The translations under genes were made by a program, and so were the position numbers. A stretch of 64,000 nt of DNA from Brachycybe producta. Its lineage: Eukaryota; Arthropoda; Diplopoda; Playtdesmida; Andrognathidae. The notes below the pieces were generated by a model that made no database searches, was not told the origin of the DNA, and saw only the letters and a program-made list of their open reading frames with translations. Below are positions 23,485-33,196 of the stretch, one piece after another (the stretch's first letter is position 1; each line of letters begins with the position of its first letter). The DNA lies in assembly GCA_036925085.1 (NCBI GenBank), contig JAUPFP010000001.1, positions 15,087,854 through 15,151,853 of the forward strand, written 5' to 3'.

Positions 23485-24317
23485 TGTAACGAATTCACCG
23501 TTTAGAATTCGTCCGTTTTTGTAGACACCCTGTAATCAAGTTTGTATCGATGAAAGGTTCTCACCTCATGCTTGGGGGTGGCCGGGAGGTCATTACGACG
23601 ATGACTCCCTGCCCTCCAAGATGAGAAGAATAGCCCAAAAGTACTACATCGATGGTTAATAGGATAGATCCTAGAAGAACCATCGATGCAGAACTTTTGG
23701 ACGTGAGAATCTTTACAAATTGTTAATAGGAGGATGATCGTACATCCTTCTGTATTGTTATAATTTATACATCTTATAGATGTTTTCGTTTTCTTGATAA
23801 GTGATAGTTCACTTCTAGGTCCGAGTGTGTCCAAGAGACTTGGACACACCTGGAGCCTTTGTTATCATAATCAGATGTTTGCATTGTATTTTGAGTATAA
23901 ATACAAGAGGTTGTAGATTGAGAGAAGAGTTGGATTTTATGCTTAAGACCTAGCAAGACCGATGCGATATCTCTCAATCTACAGGACTCTCTGTTTATTG
24001 AATAAAAGAGCATTTTCAACATACGAATTCAATGTGTGGACTCAGTCATTTTATGGGAGTGGGACTTAGAATTATAGCCGCCACGTAGCCGATGTTTCCA
24101 CCGGACAACGAAGTCTCCAGCAGCCGAGTGTAAGACGACATCTCTACAATATTCTCTACCACAGGTCTCCTGAGGTACCGACCCTTGTGTCCCTGGTGGT
24201 TAAGTGTGCAACACAGGAGCCAATAGACCGAAAGACTTAATCATCAACATCCATTCGACACTTCTAGATGGCTAGTAGAGATCTCTCTACTAACCCTACG
24301 GAAACGGGGATGTTACA
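23485..24317 (+). mobile_element. 3' LTR of the 22.7 kb retroelement
   Basis: Starts TGTAACGAATTC straight after a G-rich polypurine-like tract, contains a TATA-like GAGTATAAATAC near 23893 and AATAAA near 24000, and ends GATGTTACA. 833 bp. No other copy is in the window. Confidence 0.7.
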
Positions 24318-24581
24318 CAAGCGACTTTAAAAACACGTGATTTGAAAGTATTCAATTTCGTCATAGACTAGACTTCATTTTATCTTCGAAAAGTGTTGCA
24401 AAAGTTGGCGTCTTTCGATAAAAAATTCCGACAACCGCCCAGTAACATTCGACTTTATTTTGTCGCCGAAAAATGTTTCAAATGTCTGGTGTGTGCCAAG
24501 GGCAGTAATTAAATGTTTTAAGAAAGTTAAAATACTTCATATCTTAAGTTTGATTTCGTATTTTTTGTAAAATATTTATAG

Positions 24582-24725
24582 GATTTCTACACATCATTGT
24601 TTCTTTAAAAAACCCATATGACTGTAATTCATCAAGCGACTGCAGTGTTCAGTGCCCTAGTGGCTGGGAGTACGACTCTCCAGCAATCTGTTTTAATTCA
24701 ACATGTCTATGCCCATTGGACAATG
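24582..24725 (+). CDS. CSalpha-beta gene, exon encoding cysteine module 1
   Basis: A 144-bp exon that enters and leaves in phase 1. The acceptor is TTTATAG and the donor is the GC type, G|GCAAGT. The 48 codons contain six cysteines spaced C-x5-C-x3-C-x11-C-x4-C-x1-C, the invertebrate-defensin pattern in which C-x3-C on a helix pairs with C-x-C on a strand. The preceding part is hydrophobic (FLHIIVSLKN). Secreted antimicrobial peptides and ion-channel-active peptides both use this fold, so activity cannot be assigned. No signal-peptide exon was found; it should lie further upstream, and the 22.7 kb retroelement lies on that side. The exon is too short for a long-ORF scan, but agrees with the other three exons in phase and cysteine pattern. 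Confidence 0.6.
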
Positions 24726-24981
24726 GCAAGTACAATTTAAGTAATTGCATAATAATTACCATAGTGATAAGTTCTATAGGGATTAGAGATCTATTCTATA
24801 TAATAACTGTCATGCGTTTAGATTGACAAGATTAACATTCCAAAAGCCGTCTGCAAGATAAATTAATAAAAAAAAACCAGGGTGGGCTATAAACATACAA
24901 AATCAAAAATATTACAAACACTTCAATTAGAAAACGAATAAATGAATTTGAAAACAATTAAGAATTACTACAATAATCGTG

Positions 24982-25163
24982 CTACTGGTCCGGCGACGAT
25001 TCTTTTTCTTCGGTCAGATCTGGAGACTTCTCTGCCTTATCTACTGGTTGCCAGCACTTAGTGACACAGAATTCTTCTAGGGCTCGGTTGGTGCTTGGTC
25101 TGTGGTGTCTTCTTTTAGACTTCAGAATGGCCATTGTAGGTTGAGGCAACAAGGTCTCAAGAT
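24982..25163 (-). CDS. Candidate terminal exon of an unidentified gene (antisense)
   Basis: The minus strand has a good acceptor (pyrimidine-rich tract then GACACAG) followed by two bases and 59 sense codons ending in TAG at 24982-24984. The peptide is basic then acidic, with ILKSKRRHHRPSTNR near the middle and TEEKESSPDQ at the end, a composition typical of a disordered nuclear-protein tail. I do not recognise it. It lies inside the first visible intron of the plus-strand CSalpha-beta gene, so its upstream exons would have to be interleaved with that gene, or it is a transposed fragment. No AATAAA is seen within 200 bases downstream. Chance opening remains possible. Confidence 0.35.
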
Positions 25164-25692
25164 CTGTGTCAGGAGAAGAAGAAGGATGGGTGTAAGCAAA
25201 AGGAAACGTGGGTTTTCAAAATGGAATGAATGACTAATTAACAAAAACAGAGTAAATAGAAAGAGGGGATGGATTGAAAAAGGAGGATTAATTATTTTTA
25301 AAAGTTTTTCAAAGGGAAATATTATTTTTTAACGGTATGATTACATGTGGTTTTACGCAGATAGAAAGAAGTGAGAGACAAAAATTGTGAAGAAAAAGGA
25401 TAAAAACCATTTTTGTTTTCCTTTTACTTTTGTATTTTCAACATCTATATTCATAGTTTAAACAAGCTGTTTAGGGCTATGTTACCTGTAATTCTAGAGG
25501 TAACAAATTAACACCCTTACAAACAACTGTCATATTCTTTTGTACATAATACAAATTATCATAGAAAAGGCTTCAAAATTCCACACATGATTAAAATGTT
25601 GCATGTGTTAAAAGTATCCACTGAGTACTTCATGTTAAAAATACCTTTACATATACAGTCTTGTAATTATCCCATTTTCTATCATGTTCTAG

Positions 25693-25782
25693 AGCACAAT
25701 CAAGAAGCATGTTATTCTACTGACCAATGCATGCATGAATACGACCTTCCAGAATTTATTGAAGGAAATTGCTTCTGTACAG
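25693..25782 (+). CDS. CSalpha-beta gene, exon encoding cysteine module 2
   Basis: A 90-bp phase 1-1 exon between TTCTAG and G|GTTAGT. Four cysteines: C-x5-C-x13-C-x1-C (EACYSTDQC then NCFC). If aligned on the first module, C1, C2, C5 and C6 are kept and the position of C3 holds Tyr. The module is therefore a reduced version of the six-cysteine domain. The open frame continues upstream of the acceptor by chance; the splice site is preferred because its phase equals that of every other exon of the gene. Confidence 0.65.
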
Positions 25783-25859
25783 GTTAGTGAGCTTTTAATC
25801 ATTTCCAAAACCACTTTGATTACATGCTCATAGATGTGAATTTATATATACCCTAGTAG

Positions 25860-26205
25860 GGTAACCCATCATAAATGACGGGAGCAAAATTCACAGGCAA
25901 TTGTGCACATGCGCGTCATTTGTTCTTTTTTTACTCCTTTCATTTCAATTTCAGTCACCCCCTCCCACTTTTTCCCCCTCCACGTTTCTCTTCCTCTTTC
26001 TCCCTCTACACTTTCCAACCTTTTCCCCTCTCCAATTTAATATCTTGGGGTTCTTGGATGGGGAGTGTGCAACATATATAGTTGACCTTGAGAAAAAAAA
26101 CTGTTCATTTATGAAGAATTTATATCAATTGAATTGAATTTATATCAATTCCGACGTGCTTCAGTGGTTGTACAGCGTTACTTCAGACAGATACACAGAC
26201 CTGGC

Positions 26206-26210
<5 letters not shown>
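25860..26210 (+). repeat. Microsatellite-linked repeat family, copy 1
   Basis: Begins GTAACCCATCATAAATGACG, runs through a pyrimidine-rich block (TTTTCCCCTCTCC) and the phrase ATATAGTTGACCTTGAG, and ends CCGACGTGCTTCAGTGG just before an (AT)n tract. Copies 2 (27990-28555) and 3 (35780-36065) are in the opposite orientation. No coding capacity; probably a non-autonomous element. Confidence 0.7.

Positions 26211-26270
<60 letters not shown>
26209..26270. repeat. (AT)n microsatellite
   Basis: About 60 bases of uninterrupted AT dinucleotides at the end of repeat copy 1. Confidence 0.95.
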
Positions 26271-26276
<6 letters not shown>

Positions 26277-26299
26277 CCTATATATATTCTTATATATAT

Positions 26300-26470
26300 T
26301 TTTTTGAATGTGGATTGTCTGTCTGTCCGCTATGCATTCCCAAACCCTTTCACCTATAGGAACCAAATTTGGCAGGAATACTTCCTATGACCCAACAAGG
26401 GAATTAGGATACCTGGGCACCCTGCAACTACCCTGCACGTGCAAGACAGGGGGATTAAGTAACATCTTCA
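26300..26470 (+). repeat. Dispersed non-coding repeat
   Basis: Contains TCTGTCTGTCCGCTATGCAT and GGAACCAAATTTGGCAGGA. I recall such text as a common dispersed motif in invertebrate sequence; no function known. Confidence 0.3.
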
Positions 26471-26539
26471 TAGCTTTCTTTATACATGTATATATACAGG
26501 TATAATGCAGTATGTATGTACAAAAGGATACAGACATTT

Positions 26540-26940
26540 GCTCTAAAATGATTTGCCCTACTGGTACAGTTGCCCTAAAGGACAATTGCCCTAAAACCAC
26601 TTTCTTGTTCTCGCTTTTCATATGGTTTAGTGTCTTTCTGTTAAGTATGTTAAATAGGTTCTGCATGCCATAGGCACACAAGAAATGCCAAATGATGTAA
26701 ATTTACACTACTGATTAGGGCAAATGTCATTTTAAGGCAAGTGGTTTTAGAACGAACATTCCTTTATGGCAAGTGGTTTTATGACAAACATCCCTTTAAG
26801 GCAAGAGATTTTATGGCCAATGTCCCTTTAGGGCAAGTGGTTTTAGGACAAACATCCATTTAGGGTAAGTGGTTTATGGCAAATGTTTTTATGGCAAATG
26901 TTTTTAGGGCAAATGATCCTTTAGGGACAATAAGTTTCAT
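26540..26940. repeat. Degenerate TTTGCCCTAAA minisatellite, first block
   Basis: Short degenerate units built on TTGCCCTAAA in plus orientation to about 26600, then the same units in minus orientation (TTAGGGCAAATG, TTTAAGGCAAGTGG) from about 26715 to 26930. It lies in the intron between modules 2 and 3. Confidence 0.8.
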
Positions 26941-26984
26941 GAAAGTTGCTATACAATATGTATCATAGGTGTTGCTAGCAACAA

Positions 26985-27140
26985 ATGGGAAACTGCGGTT
27001 GCTACAACTAATATTGTTGCTTGACTGTTTCTATGTGTAGCATCACCTTCAAATTCAAGAGTGGCGAAATAGCCTATGTGGTACCGTCTCTGACTATCGA
27101 TCTTGAGGTCGGTAGTTTGGATTCTGCTGGTGTCCATTCA
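26985..27140 (-). repeat. Short dispersed repeat, inverted relative to 32790-32850
   Basis: AGCCTATGTGGTACCGTCTC here corresponds to the complement of CACTACCACATGGGCTATTT at 32810-32835. Both copies sit beside the TTTGCCCTAAA minisatellite, so repeat and satellite probably travel together. Phrases resembling tRNA promoter boxes are present but no tRNA fold was seen. Confidence 0.4.
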
Positions 27141-27290
27141 CTATTTATTTAAAAATTAGCAGTGGAACCCTTCCTAGGGCAGTTTATTTTTAGTTTAAAT
27201 TGAAGAAGCATATAAATGATTTTTTTTTAATTTTAAGTTAAAGATAAACCTTCCTAGGACGGACTCCATTACTATTATATATATATATTG

Positions 27291-27987
27291 TGAGCTTTTG
27301 ACATCGAACATTTTGTTTTACCAACCTGTAGATGACATTTTCTGTTTCTCGTAGCTTCTCTGCATTGCACGGTGCCCGCGCGGAGAAGGTCCGAGCTGCA
27401 GAGAGAGTTGTATGGAGATGGATTGTGGTCACCCTTCTGCATGGGGGTGAAATCTATGCAGCAGAGTGGCCGCCATCCTTCTCTTTTGGTCGATGCTGAT
27501 ATACATGTTCCCCTTTCGGTACACCAACAGGAGAAGATGTTGTAGCTGCTTAGGAATCGTATACCTCCTGCCTTATGTAGTCGCCGGCCTCTGAAGAGAA
27601 GTTGATTACTTAAACATAAAGACCATGCTGTTTCTTGTTATAACGCTTTTATTCATCACTCGTATAGAAACACAGAATACAAGGATGAATTACAAATACT
27701 AACGGTGTGTCCTCATGCCCATTATGTGGTACGGATAAGATCAACGTAATACAAAGGCAAGGACAAGAACTAACTACAAAGAGGAGCATGGCCCTTTCAT
27801 ACCTTGGACCTGTGTACACCTGCGAGGTGTAACCAGGTCCAAGTGGCCATGGTCGTAAGTGCATTAATCCGCCACTCAAGCATGAGTCAGATAAGTGAGT
27901 CAGAGGGGAGAGAGGGACGGTTGAGAGTTGCTTACCCCCCCCCCCCAGGTATGGTTTTGGCGGGATCACGAATTACAGGGTGTTACA
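27291..27987 (-). mobile_element. Solo LTR of gypsy family B
   Basis: A complete 697-bp LTR with TGTAACACCC and AAAAGCTCACA ends on the minus strand, matching 11879-12573. Flanks read ATAT on both sides, compatible with a four-base target duplication, although the site is a TA repeat. No internal sequence. Confidence 0.85.
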
Positions 27988-27989
27988 AT

Positions 27990-28555
27990 ATTAAGCCATG
28001 TCTGTGTATGTGTGTGTGTGTGTGTGTTTAACGCTGTACAAACCTTGAAGCACGTCGGAATTTATATAAATTTAAATGAATAGATGAACCGCTTTTTTTT
28101 CTCAAGGTCAACTATATGTTGCACGCTCCCAATCCAAGAACCCCATGATAGTAAATTGGAGAGGGGAAAAGGTTGGAAAGTGTAGAAGGGGGGAGAAAGA
28201 AAAACGTGGAGGGGGAAAAAGTGGGAGGTGTGACTGAAATTGGAGAAAGGAGTAACAAAAGAAAAAAAACGACGCGCATGCGCACACCAGAGAAAATGAA
28301 AATCTCATTTTCTCTTTCAAATATAAAAAGGAGAGGAGATAATAGTAGCAAAATTAAACTAGAATTTATCACATGCAATTGTGTCCAGCATTAGAATTTC
28401 TTTTGCTCAGTCCTTTTATTAAGGTCATCAATTTCTAATTGGTTTGTTACTTGGTGTGGCGTCATAAAAGGGCGGAGGAAAAGAAATTCTAATGCAGGGC
28501 ACAATTGCCTGTGAATTTTGCTTCCGTCATTTATGAAGGGTTACCCCACTAGTTT
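27990..28555 (-). repeat. Microsatellite-linked repeat family, copy 2
   Basis: Inverse-orientation copy of 25860-26210. It starts beside a (TG)n tract at 28007-28028 and ends AATTTTGCTTCCGTCATTTATG near 28535. It carries an extra internal segment at about 28270-28490 lacking in copy 1. Confidence 0.7.
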
Positions 28556-28781
28556 AGTAATAATATCCTTACGTAAGTACATGAAGTATATTATAGACCT
28601 TTACATGATATTCTGTACTTCATGTACTTATGTAAAAATACTAAACCCAGATAGCACCATATTCTAATATCATGTAAAACAATGGGACAAGAGTTACTCA
28701 TTGCCAAAAGCTATGGGCGTTCATAATTATGTAGTTATAAATGTATAATATAATGTATAATCTCTTGTTTATCTTATGTAG

Positions 28782-28889
28782 GTGGCCAACGTATGATTGA
28801 CAACTTCAAAAACTGCAATGACAAATGCAATAAAACTGATTTTGGGGTATACTATAGAGAAATAGATGTAAAAGGTTGTGACTGCCTTC
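28782..28889 (+). CDS. CSalpha-beta gene, exon encoding cysteine module 3
   Basis: A 108-bp phase 1-1 exon between TCTTATGTAG and C|GTAAGT. Four cysteines: C-x3-C-x16-C-x1-C (CNDKC then CDC). Compared with the six-cysteine modules it keeps C2, C3, C5 and C6 and lacks both C1 and C4, which form a disulfide pair in this fold, so the loss is coherent. Splice signals are the strongest of the four exons. The separating introns are 2,999 bp and 4,154 bp and hold two LTRs and several repeats. Confidence 0.7.
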
Positions 28890-29420
28890 GTAAGTTTTTG
28901 TTGAAAAAAACCGAATAACTATGGCAATACAACTGAAAAACAACATATTTGAGTGATTAGTCTCCAAATATAACAAAGCTAATTTAAATAACTTTACGCA
29001 AAAAGGACCAACTAATTTATACAGTACATAATTAAAATAAATTAAAACCCAGTTTGGCATCTGTGAAGCCTTTTATAAACGGTGGAAAATTTGTTCTAAA
29101 ATTAGAAACAATGAGATTTGGTTGCAATACATTACTTAGCCATCTCATGTGAAAAGATTCTTTGAAAAAGAACATTTAATATTTACAAATGATGTTTAGG
29201 GTGTTTTCACTGTTTAAAAACCCTGACATACTCTGTCAAAAATCCAAAAGACACAAATTGTGTGTGGCCAACATAACAGCTAAATCATATTTATTGTTCA
29301 TCCATTTTTTCTCGATTGAAATTATCAAAACATTTCATCAATAGCATTCACACTGTTTACTCTTTGTTTCTACTGTGGCAAAAATATTATCACTATTAGG
29401 AGAATTGTGTCGGCTCATTA
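28890..29420. other. Intron DNA without recognised features
   Basis: AT-rich intron sequence of the CSalpha-beta gene. No further cysteine-rich open stretch with splice signals was found. Confidence 0.5.
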
Positions 29421-30262
29421 TGTAACGACCTAATTTGGTCATCCACAAACCCCCGGTAGTTTTTCCCAAAACTCACCGGTCCAGAATCTGTTTAGGAGCA
29501 GGATTGTACTCGGGCTGCCACCGGAGAACCACTAGGTCACCGAAGTCAACGAATGAAAAAACAATGACAAGGATGAGGAACCACAGTGGACGACACAGTT
29601 CCACAATGCTGCCGGCAGTAGAAGAGAAGAAGGAGCGGCGGTTTCTTCTCCGGAATCCCCCTCCTTGTGGCACACTCCTCACAAGAAAATAACACAGCTA
29701 CAGGAGTAGTAAAAATAAAATAATATAATTTAACAAACACTTACTAAGTGAAAACGAAGATATTTACATAATTCGTCTGGCCAACTGGGCAAGCAGGAAA
29801 CGAGTTACACAACACAAGTATATGAATATAACTCAACCGATGTGTACCGATTACCTGGAGGCTAACCTGGCTTCCGGCTGGTTGCTGCCACTGGAAATTA
29901 CCACTACACACTACCTGCGCCACACTGTCTACACACTGTCTAGAATAATGGCCGGCCTGGCCATTATAAACCACCAGGCAACGCCAACTGGGGGCAGTGG
30001 TACCATCTGACCTCTCACCAATTGAACTCTATGGTGGGAGGCCTGTTGGCTACAACATGCCATCTGCCTGGCTCCCTACTATTTGTAGCCTGGCAGACCA
30101 CCATCTGGAATTCATCTGCTCCTTCAAATTATCAAAAGGAGCCAGACAAGGTCGTATCGTGGCAACCCCGTCAACTTTCCTTTTCTGCCGCAGGAACACG
30201 CTTATTGAGCCAGCCAGGGTTGCTCCTGGTGACCTGCTTGATCAGTTCTGGACATGAACAGG
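29421..30262 (-). mobile_element. 3' LTR and end of a family A-like gypsy element
   Basis: The LTR (29421 to about 30164) begins TGTAACGACC on the plus strand and shares landmarks with family A LTRs, including CCACTGGAAATTACC-like leader text and TCTGCTCC near its right side. About 100 bases to its right (GCCAGCCAGGGTTGCTCC) match the non-coding tail before the 3' LTR of copy A2, so the element is truncated to its 3' end. It sits in the intron between modules 3 and 4. Confidence 0.6.
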
Positions 30263-31835
30263 GACTGTCAATGATCTAAAATCGTTTGCCCTAAAAGAAC
30301 ATGTGACAAATGCATGTTCCCTTACAGAAAAATGTTTCTTTCAAAAGTGCAACCGGAATACCATCAAGGTACCCCATACCTCCATCAAATGTAACAATGT
30401 AGAGCTTCTTGTAACAGGACCAGAGCTAGGACTTTTATTGGATATTTAAGCAGAGACTGCCATAATCTCCTGAGAAGTGCTGGGGAATGCAATCTTTTAC
30501 CGTTTAACCTGATCCTTGGTGTTGCAAGACCATTCTCATGCATTGCTTGATTTAACAGCTTTCGAGAAGATCTGATTTGACAATAGACAAATGTTAGTTG
30601 AACCACTATATAACAGTCAATGGATTCAATGAGAAGTTGTAATGCCCATGGGACCATTAAAACAGACAAGTTTTGTGAGTAAGTGAATGGATCATGGTAT
30701 TCATCGACTTAGTGACTATACTTGCTAAGATAATAAACTGTTCTTTAGGTTCCCTTGACCTAAAATATAGAACATGTTTTAGTTACAACTGGGTTTATTA
30801 TTTTGATATGTTTGACTACATAATGAAAATTATTGAAACAAAAACATCCATCCCATCATACAAAGAAAGCCTGTAAACACGAGGCAGATATGAAAAGTGC
30901 AGCCTTGGTAAAAAGAGACCTTTATTTGTGACATCATTCAGCTTTCAAATTGATAAAACAAAACAGTTACAATTTAAAACTTACTTTGTTTAAAAAATGT
31001 AACATACACATATCATGTGTAACTAGTATCAGGCTGTATTTCATGATTAGCCCAATTCTGTGATGTCCTGCATCCCTCACTTTCCCCTTGAAGTTGACAT
31101 CCTCTAAGTATCCACCAAAAAGTATCATGTGAGGATTAAGTTTCCATTGTCTCACATTAGAAACATTTGTTTTCATTATTTTGCATTAGTCATTCTGAGT
31201 TCTGAAAGAAGAACTCTGGAATGCAAGTCCCAAAAGGTGATGTTTTCATTCACATATTGCCATTAACCAAATGACCAGTGACAGAGCCCAGGGTATTAGT
31301 TGGCCTGCCTAAATGTATTTAGGACTAAGGAAAGGAGTGCATTTAGCCAAATATGCATCTGGTCCAGCAGTAAGTCTGTGTCTCATTTAGAGTCTGGAGT
31401 CCAGGGAAATTATATTTGTCTGCTCGTGGCTAAGACAACACGGAATAAATAAGTTTTATTTTATAGTAAAAAAAAATCATTTGTACCAAATTGTACGTTT
31501 CTTTTTAGGATAAAAAAATTTTCCATCGCTTGATCACACGTTTTACTTTTCAAAGAGACCTCCTGAAATTTCTTGTCAAAATATTGTGACGACTTACCCA
31601 ACGATTGCCAAAATAATTTTTAAAATTAAAAATAACTCATTGGTCATAAAAAACGAAATAAAGTGACTTTTAAGAGTCATCAAACAACGCCATTTTAAAT
31701 TTTTAAAAACAAATGTTTACCCCTCAATTAAGTGGCAATCACATTTTCATAATTCTTTAATTAAATACATGTATTCTTTAGTCATATTCAACTCAATACA
31801 TTCTACCAATCACCTTGAAAGGGGTGTATCGCTTT
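30263..31835. other. Intron DNA without recognised features
   Basis: AT-rich, non-coding. One or two isolated TTTGCCCTAAA units occur near 30288, but no exon, transposon terminus or RNA gene was recognised. Confidence 0.5.
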
Positions 31836-32790
31836 TTCCCAAAAGAGACATTTGCCCTAAAACCATTTGCCAAAAAACCATTGTCCCTAAAGAAACATTT
31901 TCCCTAAACCATTTTCCCTAAAGGGACATTTGCCTTAAAAATATTTGCTCTACAGGGACGTTTACCCTAAAAGCATTTGCCTTAAACCACTTGGATGTTT
32001 GTCCTAAAATCACTAGCCATAAAGAGACATTTGTTCAAAAGGAACATCTGCCATGAAACCATTTGCTCTAAATGGACATTTGGCCTAAATGGATATTGAC
32101 CAAAAACTACATGCCTTAAAGGGATGTTTGCCTTAAAGCTATTTACCCTAAAGCTATTTGCCCTAAAGCTATTTGCCCTAAAGCTATTTGCCCTAAAGCT
32201 ATTTGCCCTAAAGCTATTTGCCCTAAAGGACAATTGCCCTAAAACCATTTGGTATAAAGTCACATTTCTCCTAAATCCATTTGCCCTGAAACAATTTGCA
32301 TTAAATCCATTAGCCCTAAAACAATTTGCCCTAAACAGACAGTTGCTCTAAAGGAACATTTGACCTAAACCACTGGCCCTATAGAGATGTTTGTCCTAAA
32401 ACCTCTTAATCTAAATAGACATTTGCCCTAAAACCATTTGCACTAAATGGATATTTGCCCTAAAGGGGCATTTGCCCTAAATAGACATTTGCTCTAAACC
32501 ACTTGCCCTAAAGGAATGTTTGTCCTAAAACTACTTTCCCTAAATAGACATATGCCTATAGAGCCATTTGCCCTAAAATGACATGTACCCTAAGCCAGTT
32601 GCCCTAAAAGGACATTTGCCCTAAAACCTATTGCTATATAGGGACATTTGCTCTAAAACCATTTGCCCTAAAGGGACATTTGCATTAAAGGGGCATTTTT
32701 CTAATGGGATGTTTGTCCTAAACCACTTGCCCTAAAGGGACATTTGCTCTAATCCATTTACCCTAAGCAACATTTCCCCATAAAGGGTTT
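31836..32790 (+). repeat. TTTGCCCTAAA minisatellite, second block
   Basis: About 950 bases of degenerate units of the type CATTTGCCCTAAA followed by GGGACA or ACC. In the centre (about 32130-32236) it becomes a clean array of about seven 15-bp units, CCCTAAAGCTATTTG. It lies 250 bases before the last exon of the CSalpha-beta gene. Confidence 0.9.
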
Positions 32791-33043
32791 CCCAAAGGTT
32801 GGTAGTCAGAGGCACTACCACATGGGCTATTTAGACACTCATGAGTTTAAGTATTAGTATATAATTGGAAAATGTTAGTAAACTTTGAGCATTATGTTGA
32901 CAAACAAACAAACAAGAAAACTACAGTATTTATACTATTTATATTATATATTACTTACATCATTAATGATAAAACTCATTTTTACTATAAGTAAATTAGA
33001 CTTGTTATACAATCATAAATGTTTGTTCTTTTTTCAATTGCAG

Positions 33044-33153
33044 CAAAAGAGGAAATCTGTAATGGGGATGATAATGGAGTATGTGAAATCATGTGTTATG
33101 TAAAAGGCAAAGAAGGACAATGTAAACACACAAGTTGCATATGTGACAATTAA
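33044..33153 (+). CDS. CSalpha-beta gene, last exon encoding cysteine module 4
   Basis: Acceptor TTTTTTCAATTGCAG, phase 1, then 36 codons and a TAA stop at 33151-33153. Six cysteines spaced C-x7-C-x3-C-x8-C-x4-C-x1-C, a full CSalpha-beta signature, ending CICDN. The stop follows two residues after the last cysteine, as in many mature defensin-type peptides. With modules 1-3 this would be a secreted chain of at least four tandem modules, each on its own symmetric exon. Tandem CSalpha-beta proteins with two four-cysteine repeats are not a family I recognise. Cleavage into separate peptides is possible but no clear dibasic sites sit at every boundary. Confidence 0.75.
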
Positions 33154-33159
33154 GGTTGA

Positions 33160-33196
33160 AATAAAGAAAATTTTGTTACATTACTTGAAAAATAAA
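33160..33196 (+). terminator. Polyadenylation signals of the CSalpha-beta gene
   Basis: AATAAA at 33160-33165, seven bases after the stop codon, and again at 33191-33196. The second is better placed for a usual 3' end. Confidence 0.6.

Larger units (their letters stand above)
22725..24317 (+). mobile_element. Truncated LTR retroelement with 48-bp terminal inverted repeats
   Basis: The unit starts TGTAACATCCCCG and ends CGGGGATGTTACA. The first 48 bases (22725-22772) are the exact reverse complement of the last 48 (24270-24317), and the unit is flanked by CAAG on both sides (22721-22724, 24318-24321). Inside are a plus-strand coding remnant, a G-rich tract (AACTAGTTGGGGGG) and an LTR. The left terminus is therefore an inverted copy of the LTR's 3' end rather than a normal 5' LTR. 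Confidence 0.8.

Noticed and set aside
25587-25692. ATG at 25587 as start of the cysteine protein
   Set aside because: The leader is not a signal peptide, and the acceptor at 25692 agrees in phase with three other exons.
26985-27140. tRNA gene or SINE head
   Set aside because: Box-like phrases only; no complete fold, no poly-A tail.
30327-30366. Short cysteine-containing stretch after CTTACAG as a further module exon
   Set aside because: Only two cysteines in a C-x4-C arrangement and no C-x-C; the downstream donor is weak.
31836-32790. CCCTAAA-rich block as an interstitial telomere
   Set aside because: The hexamer/heptamer is not itself in tandem; it recurs once per 15-20 bp unit, so this is a minisatellite.
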